From NCBI GenBank assembly GCA_963798705.1, contig CAWCTW010000003.1, positions 434,001 to 498,000 of the forward strand: a stretch of 64,000 nt of DNA, read 5' to 3'. The translations under genes and the position numbers were made by a program. The notes beneath the pieces are model-generated. The model was not told where the DNA came from. It worked only from the letters and a program-made list of their open reading frames with translations, and ran no database searches. Source of the stretch: AC-56 sp963798705. GTDB lineage: Bacteria > Actinomycetota > Thermoleophilia > Solirubrobacterales > 70-9. Shown here piece after piece: positions 8,171 through 16,385 of this stretch (position 1 is its first letter; each line of letters starts with the position of its first letter).

Positions 8171-9459
8171 CGCTCCTCCCCGAGGGAGCGGTGCAGGTCG
8201 TCGAGGATGCCCACGACCCGCTCGAGGCCGATCGCCTCCCCCCACTCGAAGGGACCGCGCGTCCAGTTGAAGCCGAGCCGCATGGCGGTGTCGCAGTCCT
8301 CGCGGCTCGCGATCCCCTGGCCGACGGCGAAGTGGGCCTCGTTGACGATCTGGGCGAGGATGCGCCCCAGCACGAGTCCGGGAGCGTCGCCGACCCATTC
8401 CACATGCTTGCCGGCGGAGCGAAAGTAGCGCTCCGCGGCCTCCGCGTCGCCGCGGCTCACTCCCGGATCCCGGGCGATCTCGACGAGGCTTGCCTGTTCC
8501 AGGTCGGGCAGTGCCAGGTGCCGTAGCGAGTGCTCGAGCCCCGGATCCCGGGTCCAGTCCGGATCGAGCTCGGGCGGCGAGGGATCATCCGGGCGATGGC
8601 GACCACCGCGGTAGTCGTAATAGCCGCGCCCGGACTTCCTGCCGTGGCGTCCCGCGGAGACCGCGCGCGCCTGGATCGGGTGCGGTTGCCACCTCGGCTC
8701 GTGAAAGCTCTGCTCCCAGAACGACTTCGCGACCTCGAAGTTCACGTCCACGCCCACCAGGTCCATGAGCTCGAAGGGGCCCATGCGAAAGCCCCCGCCG
8801 AGCCTGACGATGCGGTCGATCTGGTCGTGGGGCGCCACCCGCTCGCCCAGCAGGCGAAGCGCCTCGAGGGTGAACGGCCGCGCGAGGCGGTTGGCGACGA
8901 AGCCGATGGCGTCGGCGGCCCGGATCGGCTCCCGGCGCATCCGGCGGGCGACCTCGGTGGCAGCATCGAGGGTGGCGGACGAGGTCTCGTCGCCCGCGAC
9001 GATCTCCACGAGCCGCATGAGCGGAGGGGGATTGAAGAAGTGCATGCCGCAGACCCGCTCGGGCCGTTCGACGCCGGCGGCGATCGCGGTCACCGACAGC
9101 GATGACGTGTTGGTGGCGAGGATGGCCTCGGTCCCGCAGACCGCCGCCAGGCCGGTGAACAGATCGCGCTTCAGGCCGAGGTCCTCCGGGGCCGCCTCGA
9201 CCGCGAGCCGGCACTCGCCGAGCTCCTCCAGATCCTCGGCCAGGTGAAGCCTGGCCCGCGCCGCGTCGGCATCCCGCTCACTCCACATGCCCTTCGCGGC
9301 CCCCTTGGACAGGCCCTCGGCGACCCGCTCGCTTCCGCCTTCCAGCGCACCGGGCACGGGATCGTGGAGCCAGGTCTCCAATCCCCCCACGCAGGCGAGC
9401 TGCGCGATGCCGGCGCCCATTGTGCCGGCGCCGAGCACTCCGACGCGCTCGACGCTCAG
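8128..9459 (-). CDS. 3-hydroxyacyl-CoA dehydrogenase, probable CTG start
   Basis: Catalyses the NAD-dependent third step of beta-oxidation. The N-terminal Rossmann motif GVLGAGTMGAGIAQ is followed by NTSSLSVTAIA and HFFNPPPLMRLVEI, then two C-terminal 3HCDH domains (GFVANRLARPF... and GLVLGRILAQIVNEA...). No ATG, GTG or TTG exists at the N-terminus: the frame reads CTG-AGC-GTC-GAG, giving SVERVGVLG. The CTG at 9459-9457 overlaps a TGA stop as CTGA, like three other genes here. The only alternative, GTG 9438, would cut into the first beta strand. Last gene of the fatty-acid run. Confidence 0.9.
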   Translation of the reverse strand: MSVERVGVLGAGTMGAGIAQLACVGGLETWLHDPVPGALEGGSERVAEGLSKGAAKGMWSERDADAARARLHLAEDLEELGECRLAVEAAPEDLGLKRDLFTGLAAVCGTEAILATNTSSLSVTAIAAGVERPERVCGMHFFNPPPLMRLVEIVAGDETSSATLDAATEVARRMRREPIRAADAIGFVANRLARPFTLEALRLLGERVAPHDQIDRIVRLGGGFRMGPFELMDLVGVDVNFEVAKSFWEQSFHEPRWQPHPIQARAVSAGRHGRKSGRGYYDYRGGRHRPDDPSPPELDPDWTRDPGLEHSLRHLALPDLEQASLVEIARDPGVSRGDAEAAERYFRSAGKHVEWVGDAPGLVLGRILAQIVNEAHFAVGQGIASREDCDTAMRLGFNWTRGPFEWGEAIGLERVVGILDDLHRSLGEERYRVSPLLRRTASA

Positions 9460-9763
9460 CGCGCTTCTCCCTGGTCTGCCTCGCCGTCCCAGTAGCCGAC
9501 CCCGTCGTCGACGCGGAAGATCGCGCGCACGCCGGTGGCCGGCGTGCCCGGTGCCTGCTGGCGCGCCATCACCTTTCCGGAGTCCGGGTAGACGGCGACC
9601 TCCGGCTCTTGGGGCAGATGCTGTTTCGGGTGGCAGCTCGTAGTGGCTGGTGCCCAGGCGCCCCGCGCCCGCCTGCTCGCCCAGCCGAGCGCCCCGTCCC
9701 ACGTATCCGGCGGCCCTTCGACGGACTCGAGATCGCGCTCGAAAGGCGTTGGCCCACCGTCAT
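9456..9763 (-). pseudogene. Small unrecognised gene between hydratase and dehydrogenase, possibly frameshifted
   Basis: An ATGA overlap with the hydratase stop (ATG 9763) opens a frame reading MTVGQRLSS. Protein-like stretches then occur in different frames: PDTWDGALGWASRRA, LGTSHYELPP, and a long coherent end QHLPQEPEVAVYPDSGKVMA ... GVGYWDGEADQGEAR stopping at TGA 9458-9456. That end makes the CTGA junction with the dehydrogenase. Either it is a small gene carrying indels or a shorter ORF from ATG 9570 to the stop. I do not recognise the family. Confidence 0.35.
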
Positions 9764-10530
9764 CGCCCCTTGAAGTCCGGCTGGCGCTTCTCCAGGAAGG
9801 CATCCATGCCCTCGATCCGATCCTCGGTCGCCATGGCGATCTCGTACAGGCGACGCTCGTGCTCCAGGCCGCCCGCGAGCCCCGTCTCGTCGGCGGCGAG
9901 CACGGCCTGCTTCGCGAGGCGGACTGCGATCGGCGGCCGCCTGGCGATTCGCTGCGCGAGCTCCATCGCCCGGTCCAGCCAGTCCTGCTTGCTCGCGACC
10001 TCGTTCACCAGTCCCAGGCGCTCGCCTTCCCGCGCGTCGATGCGGCGGCCGGTCAGCACCAGCTCCATCGCCCGCTGCTTGCCCACGATGCGGGCCAGGC
10101 GCTGCGTGCCGCCGCCGCCGGGGATGATCCCGAGCGTGATCTCCGGCTGGCCGAATTCGGCCGACTCCGACGCGACGATCAGGTCGCACAGCAGTGCCAG
10201 CTCGCAGCCGCCGCCGAGCGCGAACCCCGAGACCGCGGCGAGGAGCGGCGTCTTGCAGGACGCGAGGCGGCGCCAGAACGACGCCGCCGGGTGGCGGAGC
10301 GATTCCTCGAAGGTCCGGTCCCGCAGGGCCCGGATGTCGGCGCCGGAGGCGAACCCGTCGTCGCCGCCGGCGACCACCACGCAGCGGACCTCGGGGTCCG
10401 CGTCGAAGCCCTCGACCGCTGTGGCCAGCTCCTCCATCAGCTCCGGCGAGAGGGCGTTTCGGGCCTCGGGCCGGTTGAGCCTGCAGAGTGCGACGTGCCC
10501 GTCGCGGCTGCTCTCGACGAGCCCGCTCAC
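9760..10530 (-). CDS. Enoyl-CoA hydratase/isomerase family protein
   Basis: Crotonase-fold enzyme of 256 residues, second step of beta-oxidation (hydration of trans-2-enoyl-CoA). The oxyanion-hole segments are seen in GDDGFASGADIRALRD and in GGGCELALLCDLIVASE. Glu in GGCE and Glu in FGQPEITLGI fit the two catalytic acids. The GTG start overlaps the acyl-CoA dehydrogenase stop as GTGA (10530-10527), so the two are translationally coupled. Cytoplasmic. Confidence 0.92.
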   Translation of the reverse strand: MSGLVESSRDGHVALCRLNRPEARNALSPELMEELATAVEGFDADPEVRCVVVAGGDDGFASGADIRALRDRTFEESLRHPAASFWRRLASCKTPLLAAVSGFALGGGCELALLCDLIVASESAEFGQPEITLGIIPGGGGTQRLARIVGKQRAMELVLTGRRIDAREGERLGLVNEVASKQDWLDRAMELAQRIARRPPIAVRLAKQAVLAADETGLAGGLEHERRLYEIAMATEDRIEGMDAFLEKRQPDFKGR

Positions 10531-11699
10531 CGATCCGCGCGAACCGGAGTCATCGCGTCGATGCCGGTCGCCGCGCGCCCGATGATGAGCTTGTGGATCT
10601 GTGAGGTCCCCTCATACAGGGTGGTGACCCGGGCATCCCGCAGGTAGCGCTCGACCGGATAGTCGTCGACGTAGCCCGAGCCGCCGTGGACCTGGATGGC
10701 CAGATTGGCGCACTCGACCGCCGCCTCGGTGGCATAGAGCTTCGCGATCGACGTCTCCGGGGTGTTCGGCTTGCCCTCGTCCTTCAGGATCCCGGCGCGC
10801 CGCACCAAGAGCCGCGCCGCGTCCCGCCGCAGGATCATCTCGGCGATCATCTCCTGGACGAGCTGGAAGCTCGCGATGGGGACGCCGAACTGCTCGCGGT
10901 CTTTCGCGTAGTCGACCGACGCCTGCACGCACCCCTCGCAGATGCCGACGCAGCCGGCGGCGACCGAGTAGCGACCGGCCTCGAGCGCGGTCATCGCGAT
11001 CTTGAACCCGTCGCCCACCTCGCCGAGCAGGGCATCGTCGGAGACCTCCGCGTCGTCCAGCCCCAGCGAGGCGGTGTCGGAGGCCCGCAGGCCGAGCTTG
11101 CCGTGGATCTCCTGCGAGGAGAATCCCTCGGACTCGGTGGGCACCAGGAAGCAAGCGATTCCCCGGTGGCGATCGTCGGGGTTCGTCTGGGCGAAGATCA
11201 GCGCGACCTCGGCGACGTTGCCGAGCGAGATCCACATCTTCTGCCCGGTGATCCGCCAGCCGCCGTCCACCTTGACGGCGCGGGTGCGCATCGACGAGGG
11301 ATCCGAGCCCGCGTCGGGCTCCGTGAGCCCGAAGCAGCCGAATGCCTCGCCGGCGCACAGGCGCGGCAGCCACCGTTCCTTCTGGTCCTCGGAGCCCCAG
11401 CGTTCGATCGCACCGCACACCAGCGAGGTCTGCACCGAGACCACGGTGCGCGCGGACGAGTCGCCGCGGCCGATCTCCTCCACGATCAGCCCGTAGCTGA
11501 CGTAGTCGAGGTCCTGGCCGCCGTACTCCTCGGCGACCGTCGACCCCAGATAACCCATGTCGCCGAGTCGCCGCGCCAGCTCGATGTCGAAGCGCGCCTC
11601 GCGATCGTTGTCGCGCGCCCGCGGGATGATCTCGTTGTCGGCGAAGTCACGCGCCGTCTCGGCGATCAGCCGCTGCTCGTCGGTGAGGTCGAGGTCCAC
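10527..11699 (-). CDS. Acyl-CoA dehydrogenase
   Basis: FAD enzyme of 390 residues for the first step of beta-oxidation. Domains in order: N-terminal helical (LTDEQRLIAETARDFADNEI), middle (CFGLTEPDAGSDPSSMRT and KMWISLGNVAEVALIFAQT), and C-terminal (DREQFGVPIASFQLVQEMIA; IQVHGGSGYVDDYPVERYLRDARVTTLYEGTS). The catalytic Glu is the one in LYEGTSQI, the usual position of short-chain and medium-chain dehydrogenases. GTG 11699 is used as start because the family begins at VDLDLTDEQ. It follows the aminotransferase gene after 10 nt. Confidence 0.95.
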   Translation of the reverse strand: MDLDLTDEQRLIAETARDFADNEIIPRARDNDREARFDIELARRLGDMGYLGSTVAEEYGGQDLDYVSYGLIVEEIGRGDSSARTVVSVQTSLVCGAIERWGSEDQKERWLPRLCAGEAFGCFGLTEPDAGSDPSSMRTRAVKVDGGWRITGQKMWISLGNVAEVALIFAQTNPDDRHRGIACFLVPTESEGFSSQEIHGKLGLRASDTASLGLDDAEVSDDALLGEVGDGFKIAMTALEAGRYSVAAGCVGICEGCVQASVDYAKDREQFGVPIASFQLVQEMIAEMILRRDAARLLVRRAGILKDEGKPNTPETSIAKLYATEAAVECANLAIQVHGGSGYVDDYPVERYLRDARVTTLYEGTSQIHKLIIGRAATGIDAMTPVRADR

Positions 11700-11709
11700 G
11701 GGCCGGAGA

Positions 11710-12504
11710 TTACGCGGCGGCGATCGTTTCGGAAAGCGAGCGCTGGAAGGCCTCGGCGGCCTCCGATGTCCGCGGACCCGGGACCGCAAGCTCCTCGCCG
11801 TCGATCGCCGCCACCGGCTGCACCTCGCGCACGGTCGACGCGAGGAACGCCTCGTGCGTGCCCAGCAGGTCGTTCACGTGGAACTCGCCCTCGTCCACGT
11901 GCAGCGCCCGGACGATGTGCGCCCGGGTGATCGACTCCAGGATCCCCGCTCCGAGCGAGGGTGTTCGCAGGCCACCCTCGGGCGAGACCCAGAAGATCGT
12001 CGAGGTCGGCGCCTCCAGGACGATGCCGTCGGGTCGCACCAGCAGCGCCTCGTCGGCCCCCCGCCCCTGGGCGGTCCGCGTCGCCTGCATGTTGGCCGCG
12101 TAGGAGAGCGACTTGACGCCGGTGAGGATGACCGTGGGCGAGTAGGCCACCGTCGCCAGCCGTACCGATGCGCCCTTGTCCGGCAGGTTCTCGATCAGCA
12201 GGATCCGGCGCCCGCCCCGGGTGAGCACGATCCGAAGCTGGGCGTCGCCGGGCCCGAACCTCTCCAGCAGCCGGTCGAGCTCGCTCTCCAGGGCCTGGCG
12301 CTCCACCGGCAGCTCGATCGCCGCCGCCGAGCGCTCCAGCCGATCGAGGTGGGGGCCGAGGGCGAAGGGGTGCCCCTCGTACAGGCGGATGACTTCGAAG
12401 ACGCCGTCCCCTCGGTACAGCCCGTCGTCGGGCAGGGGGATCGTCGCCTCGGGAGTGGGGGAGATGCGTCCGTCGACGCTCGCGAGCTCCTGAATGGCCA
12501 TCAC
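11710..12504 (-). CDS. Class IV PLP aminotransferase (branched-chain / aminodeoxychorismate lyase family)
   Basis: Fold-type IV PLP enzyme of 264 residues. DDGLYRGDGVFEVIRLYEG is the typical N-terminal motif. The Schiff-base Lys is in GVKSLSYAANMQA, and EAPTSTIFWV plus THEAFLASTVREVQPV form the cofactor and substrate pocket. It could be a branched-chain or D-amino-acid aminotransferase, or 4-amino-4-deoxychorismate lyase. Sequence alone does not separate them. A link to branched-chain acyl-CoA breakdown would fit the neighbours. The GTG at 12504 (then ATG) lies 6 nt after TAGCCT, so it may start a leaderless transcript for the genes down to 8128. Confidence 0.85.
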   Translation of the reverse strand: MMAIQELASVDGRISPTPEATIPLPDDGLYRGDGVFEVIRLYEGHPFALGPHLDRLERSAAAIELPVERQALESELDRLLERFGPGDAQLRIVLTRGGRRILLIENLPDKGASVRLATVAYSPTVILTGVKSLSYAANMQATRTAQGRGADEALLVRPDGIVLEAPTSTIFWVSPEGGLRTPSLGAGILESITRAHIVRALHVDEGEFHVNDLLGTHEAFLASTVREVQPVAAIDGEELAVPGPRTSEAAEAFQRSLSETIAAA

Positions 12505-12510
12505 GAGGCG

Positions 12511-12516
12511 AGGCTA
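12511..12516 (-). promoter_or_regulatory. -10 box TAGCCT (minus strand), leaderless start for aminotransferase
   Basis: On the minus strand TATAGCCT precedes GTG 12504 by 6 nt. There is no Shine-Dalgarno. Confidence 0.45.
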
Positions 12517-12547
12517 TATGAGACGGGATTTTCCCCGCGCCTCGAAA

Positions 12548-13756
12548 TCAGGCGGCCGGGTTCTCGACCAGCGTCGCCACGCCCTGTCCCACGCCCACGC
12601 ACAGCGCGGCGATGCCGAAGCGAGCCCTGCGGTGGCGCAGCTCCCAGGCGAGCGTCGTCATCAGACGCGCCCCGGAGCAGCCGAGCGGGTGACCGAGGGC
12701 GATCGCACCGCCGTTCACGTTGAGGCGCTCCTCCTCGACCCCGAGCTCCCCGATGCATGCCAGCACCTGGGAGGCGAAGGCCTCGTTGATCTCCACCAGG
12801 TCGACGTGGTCGAGGGACATGTCCGCCGCGTCGACGGCCCGCCGGATCGCCGGTATGGGCCCGACGCCCATGTATGCAGGGTCGACGCCCGCGACCCCGA
12901 TCGACACGATGCGTGCCAGTGGCTCGGCGCCCATCGCCTCGGCGCGCTTGCCCGATGCCAGCACCAGGCAGGCGGCGCCGTCATTGAGCGTGGAGGCGTT
13001 GCCCGCGGTGACCGTGCCGCCCTCCCGGAACGCCGGGCGCAGGCCGCCGAGCTTCTCCAGGGACGTGTCCGCCCGCGGCCCCTCGTCGACGTCGACCAGC
13101 TTCGGCTCTCCGCGACCGCTCGGCGGGGCCTCGATGGGGAGCAGCTCGTCGGCGAAGCGGCCCTCGCGCGTCGCCGCGACGGCGCGCATGTGGCTCTGGA
13201 GCGCGAAGCGGTCCTGCTCGTCACGGGAGACGCGATAGCGCTCGGCGACGTTCTCGCCCGTCTCGCCCATCGATTCGGTCGAGTAGCGCTCGGCCATCCG
13301 CGGGTTGATGAGCCGCCATCCGAGCGCCGTGTCATGCATGGTCTGCGGCCCCCGGGGAAGGCCGGCCTCCGGCTTCAGGACCACCCAGGGCGCGCGGCTC
13401 ATGGACTCGGCCCCGCCGGCCAGGTACAGGTCTCCCTCGCCGAGGCGCAGGGCGCGGGAAGCCTGGTTGACGGCCTCCAGGCCGGAGGCGCAGAGGCGGT
13501 TGACGGTGACGCCCGGCACCTCGACCGGCAGGCCCGCCAGAAGCGACGCCATGCGCCCGGCGTCCCGATTGTCCTCGCCGGACTGGTTCGCCGCGCCCCA
13601 GTAGACGTCGGCGACGGCCCCGGGGTCAAGGCCCGTCCGCTCGACCGCCGCCGCGACCGTGTGCGCGGCCATGTCGTCGGGCCGCACGCCCGCCAGCACG
13701 CCCCGGTACCGGCCCATGGGCGTGCGCACGGCGTCGACGATGAACGCGTCACTCAT
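12548..13756 (-). CDS. Thiolase (acetyl-CoA C-acyltransferase)
   Basis: Thiolytic cleavage of 3-ketoacyl-CoA, last step of beta-oxidation. The 402-residue product has the nucleophilic Cys in VNRLCASGLEAVNQA, the NGGAIALGHPLGCSGAR loop with the catalytic His, and the second Cys in IAALCVGVGQG. The N-terminus AFIVDAVRTPMGRYRG is typical of bacterial beta-ketoadipyl/acetyl-CoA thiolases (FadA/PcaF-like). It heads the minus-strand fatty-acid block, 43 nt before the aminotransferase, which seems to have its own promoter. Confidence 0.95.
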   Translation of the reverse strand: MSDAFIVDAVRTPMGRYRGVLAGVRPDDMAAHTVAAAVERTGLDPGAVADVYWGAANQSGEDNRDAGRMASLLAGLPVEVPGVTVNRLCASGLEAVNQASRALRLGEGDLYLAGGAESMSRAPWVVLKPEAGLPRGPQTMHDTALGWRLINPRMAERYSTESMGETGENVAERYRVSRDEQDRFALQSHMRAVAATREGRFADELLPIEAPPSGRGEPKLVDVDEGPRADTSLEKLGGLRPAFREGGTVTAGNASTLNDGAACLVLASGKRAEAMGAEPLARIVSIGVAGVDPAYMGVGPIPAIRRAVDAADMSLDHVDLVEINEAFASQVLACIGELGVEEERLNVNGGAIALGHPLGCSGARLMTTLAWELRHRRARFGIAALCVGVGQGVATLVENPAA

Positions 13757-13872
13757 CTGGATGAGGGGCTTTCACCCGAAACAGGCTGGTGCCCGTTGCA
13801 GGTTCATGCGAGTGGGGGAGCGTCAGCCTCCAAAGCAGGCCGGTGGCGTTACTGTCTTCCGGGAGTCGTTTC

Positions 13873-14196
13873 ATGGACTTCATTCTCCTAACCCTGGGAG
13901 CGATTGCGCTGATCGTCGGTGTGCTCGTCCTGCTGGCTCGTGCCTACCCCGGCAGCGGCGCCGACCTCGTGGACTGGAAGCCCACTCGCTCCTACGAGGA
14001 CGAGGCCCGGCTGGAGGGCGAGGACATCCAGCAGATGATCGAGGCGCAGAACGTTATGCGAAGGCGACGCGGCAAGCCGGAGCTCACCCGGTCCGATGCC
14101 TCACGCATGGCTCGGGAGGATCAGGAGATCCGCGAGCGCCAGCGCGCCTCGTACGACGACCGGCTCGACGAGCTCGAGGACGAGCTCGGGGTCTGA
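13873..14196 (+). CDS. Small single-span membrane protein, unknown
   Basis: A 107-residue protein with one N-terminal transmembrane helix (DFILLTLGAIALIVGVLVLLARAYP) and a charged cytoplasmic domain rich in Arg and Glu, probably helical (IQQMIEAQNVMRRRRGKPELT). No known catalytic motif. ATG 13873 is chosen since it places the helix at the very N-terminus; upstream in-frame codons add an implausible extension. It precedes the Rossmann-fold gene by 25 nt and may be co-transcribed with it. Confidence 0.65.
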   Translation: MDFILLTLGAIALIVGVLVLLARAYPGSGADLVDWKPTRSYEDEARLEGEDIQQMIEAQNVMRRRRGKPELTRSDASRMAREDQEIRERQRASYDDRLDELEDELGV

Positions 14197-14221
14197 CGCC
14201 CGGCGCCGGGAACGCGGTGGC

Positions 14222-14734
14222 GTGGCGCGCGCGCTGATCGTGGGTTGCGGCTGTCGCGGCCGGGCGCTCGGGCGACGCCTCGTGGACGCGGGATGGCGGG
14301 CGCGCGGGACGACTCGCGATCCGGAGAACGAAGACGACATCCTCGATGCGGGCCTGGCTGCGGCGGTGGCGGATCCCGATCGGGTCGGCACGGTGCTCGA
14401 GCACGTCGGCGACGTGACGCTGGTCTTCTGGCTGCTCGGCTCCGCGACCGGCGACGGCGATGCGGTTGCCGCGCTGCACGGCCCAAGGTTGGAGCGGCTC
14501 ATGGAGGAGGTCGTCGACACGCCGGTGCGGGGCGTCGTCTACGAGGCGGCCGGAGCCGTAGCCCGCGAGTTGCTCGAGGGCGGCGCCGCCATCGTCGCGA
14601 CCGCATCCGAGCGCTGGCGGATCCCGGTCGAGATCGTCCAGGCGGATCCCGCGGATCGGGACCGGTGGCTGGACGCGATGGTTGGCGCCGCGGAGCGGCT
14701 GACCGGCGCGGGACGATCCCGCCACGGGCCGTGA
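14222..14734 (+). CDS. NAD(P)-binding Rossmann-fold protein
   Basis: A 170-residue protein beginning ALIVGCGCRGRALGRRLVDAGW, a dinucleotide-binding GxGxxG variant like that of YeeZ/SDR-type epimerase relatives, followed by the GTTRDPE strand end. It lacks the YxxxK catalytic site of full SDRs and is much shorter, so a binding or truncated role is possible. GTG 14222 is chosen because the Rossmann strand starts right after it. It ends 3 nt from the convergent gene at 14738. Confidence 0.65.
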   Translation: MARALIVGCGCRGRALGRRLVDAGWRARGTTRDPENEDDILDAGLAAAVADPDRVGTVLEHVGDVTLVFWLLGSATGDGDAVAALHGPRLERLMEEVVDTPVRGVVYEAAGAVARELLEGGAAIVATASERWRIPVEIVQADPADRDRWLDAMVGAAERLTGAGRSRHGP

Positions 14735-14737
14735 TCG

Positions 14738-15226
14738 CTACTGGATGGGCTTCGGCTGGATCTGCTTGGCGCCGGGCTTCGACCATGGCGCCGAGTTGGG
14801 GACGTCCTTGCCCACCGACTTGTCGAGGCTGCCGACGAGGATGAAGCCGCCGACCACAAGCGCGGCCACCACGGCGAGGAAGGCTCCGTAGAGCGCGAGC
14901 TGCCTGGCGGTGCTCGGGCCGTGGCCCTCTCCCACGACAGCCCGGCGCTTGTCCTTGCCCATGGCGTCGACCTCGGACTGCTCGTGGCGTGCCAGGCGCT
15001 CCTCCACCGGCTCGCGCTCGATGACCGTGTTCGGCCCCAACGAGGGCGCCGAGATCTTCTGCTCGGAACGACTCGCGCCCGCTCCCGACGGGCGCTCGGA
15101 CTCGTTCCTCGCCCCCTCGCCGTCCGGGGCTCGCTCGTTGCGCCGGCCTTCGCCGGCGCCGTCGTGCTCGCCGCCGCCGCTCTCGCGCGGCTCCGCGCGG
15201 CTGCCGCTCTTGGCCTCCTCCACCAT
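14738..15226 (-). CDS. Single-span membrane protein with disordered N-terminus, unknown
   Basis: The product is 162 residues. About 85 acidic/polar, probably disordered residues lead into NTVIEREPVEERLARHEQSE, then a basic patch (MGKDKRRAVVG), one transmembrane helix (LALYGAFLAVVAALVVGGFIL) and a short outside tail ending in KQIQPKPIQ. I use ATG 15226 because the residues before MGKDKRRAVVG look genuinely coding, but ATG 14962 (74 residues) is possible. Function unknown. Confidence 0.55.
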   Translation of the reverse strand: MVEEAKSGSRAEPRESGGGEHDGAGEGRRNERAPDGEGARNESERPSGAGASRSEQKISAPSLGPNTVIEREPVEERLARHEQSEVDAMGKDKRRAVVGEGHGPSTARQLALYGAFLAVVAALVVGGFILVGSLDKSVGKDVPNSAPWSKPGAKQIQPKPIQ

Positions 15227-15330
15227 CCCTGGCGTACACCTAAGCACAAGCCCACGCCGTTCGCCACCCTCAACCGTGCGCGAATCCCGGGCGCTCAGAC
15301 CCCGTCTCACCGCATCCGGGAAGCCAATTA

Positions 15331-15348
15331 CCCTAAACTCCGATAGGG
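15331..15348. promoter_or_regulatory. Dyad CCCTA-N8-TAGGG upstream of sulfurtransferase
   Basis: The inverted repeat CCCTA (15331-15335) and TAGGG (15344-15348) sits about 30 nt before the GTG of the rhodanese gene and encloses TAAACT, a possible -10 box. It could be an operator, for example of an Rrf2-type regulator. That is inference. Confidence 0.35.
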
Positions 15349-15379
15349 ATTTGGGCAAATCGGGACGGAGGTACATGAG

Positions 15380-16228
15380 GTGGCCGACTACGCGAAGGAC
15401 GTTCTGGTGGAGACCGACTGGTTGGCCGGGCACCTCGACGACGACCGGATCCGGATAGTCGAGGTCGACGAGAATCCCGCGCTCTACGCCGAGGCGCACA
15501 TCCCCGGCGCGATCGGCTTCGACTGGAAGCACGACCTCCAGGACCAGGTGAAGCGTGACTTCCTCTCGGCGGAGGACTTCGGCCGGCTGATGGGGAGCCG
15601 CGGAATCTCGAACGATCACACCGTCGTCCTCTACGGGGATCGCAACAACTGGTTCGCGGCCTACACGTACTGGTACTTCCTCTACTACGGCCACGACAAG
15701 GTCAAGCTGGTGAACGGACCGCGCGAGAAGTGGATCTCGGAGGGCCGCGAGACGACCACCGATGTGCCCAGCCATCCGGAGGCGACCTTCGAGGCCAAGG
15801 CACCCGACGAGTCGATTCGGGCGCGGCGTCAGGAGGTGCAGGACGCCCTCGGGGGCGACGTTCGCCTGGTCGACGTCCGCAGCCCCCAGGAGTACTCCGG
15901 CGAGCTGATCGCGATGGCGGGCTACGAGCAGGAGGGCGCCCAGCGCTCCGGCCACATCCCGAGCGCGATCTCGGTCCCGTGGGCGCAGGCGGTCAACGAG
16001 GACGGCACCTTCAGGTCGGCCGACGAGCTCCGCGAGCTCTACACGTCGAAGGGCGTGATCTCGAACGGCGGCAACCCGGTCATCGCCTACTGCAGGATCG
16101 GCGAGCGTTCGGCGCACACCTGGTTCGTCCTCCACGAGCTACTGGGGTCCGATGACGTCGTGAACTACGACGGCTCGTGGACGGAGTGGGGGAACCTGGT
16201 GGACGTCCCGATCGAGAAGGACGTCTAG
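15380..16228 (+). CDS. sseA: Thiosulfate sulfurtransferase, two rhodanese domains
   Basis: Transfers sulfane sulfur from thiosulfate (or mercaptopyruvate) to cyanide or thiol acceptors, in the cytoplasm. Two rhodanese domains in 282 residues: an N-terminal one (IRIVEVDENPALYAEAHIPG) without active-site Cys and a C-terminal one with the loop YCRIGERSAH, in which Cys is catalytic. CRxGxR(S/T) is the thiosulfate-type loop rather than the CGSGVT of mercaptopyruvate enzymes, so the symbol sseA is approximate. GTG 15380 has GGAGG 8 nt upstream. Confidence 0.9.
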   Translation: MADYAKDVLVETDWLAGHLDDDRIRIVEVDENPALYAEAHIPGAIGFDWKHDLQDQVKRDFLSAEDFGRLMGSRGISNDHTVVLYGDRNNWFAAYTYWYFLYYGHDKVKLVNGPREKWISEGRETTTDVPSHPEATFEAKAPDESIRARRQEVQDALGGDVRLVDVRSPQEYSGELIAMAGYEQEGAQRSGHIPSAISVPWAQAVNEDGTFRSADELRELYTSKGVISNGGNPVIAYCRIGERSAHTWFVLHELLGSDDVVNYDGSWTEWGNLVDVPIEKDV

Positions 16229-16273
16229 GGCTCCACGCGTTTTCGCGACGCAGACGCACGTCGGGCAGCAAGG

Positions 16274-16304
16274 GGAGCGCTCGAGGCCAAAGCGGCCCCG
16301 CTCC
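16274..16304 (+). terminator. Hairpin after sulfurtransferase gene
   Basis: GGAGCG (16274-16279) pairs with CGCTCC (16299-16304), with an inner GGCC/GGCC stem. It is 46 nt after the stop, between two convergent genes. There is no clear T-tract. Confidence 0.4.
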
Positions 16305-16385
16305 AGGCCAGACGGTCCCGTGTGTTGCCTTTCGCAATGCGAAAGCGGATGTTCACAAGCGGCGCCTCTCGGCCGAGCCAGGGTC

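Noticed and set aside
14738..16135. A single 465-residue minus-strand protein
   Set aside because: Only the part up to 15226 is coding; the remainder is antisense to the rhodanese gene.
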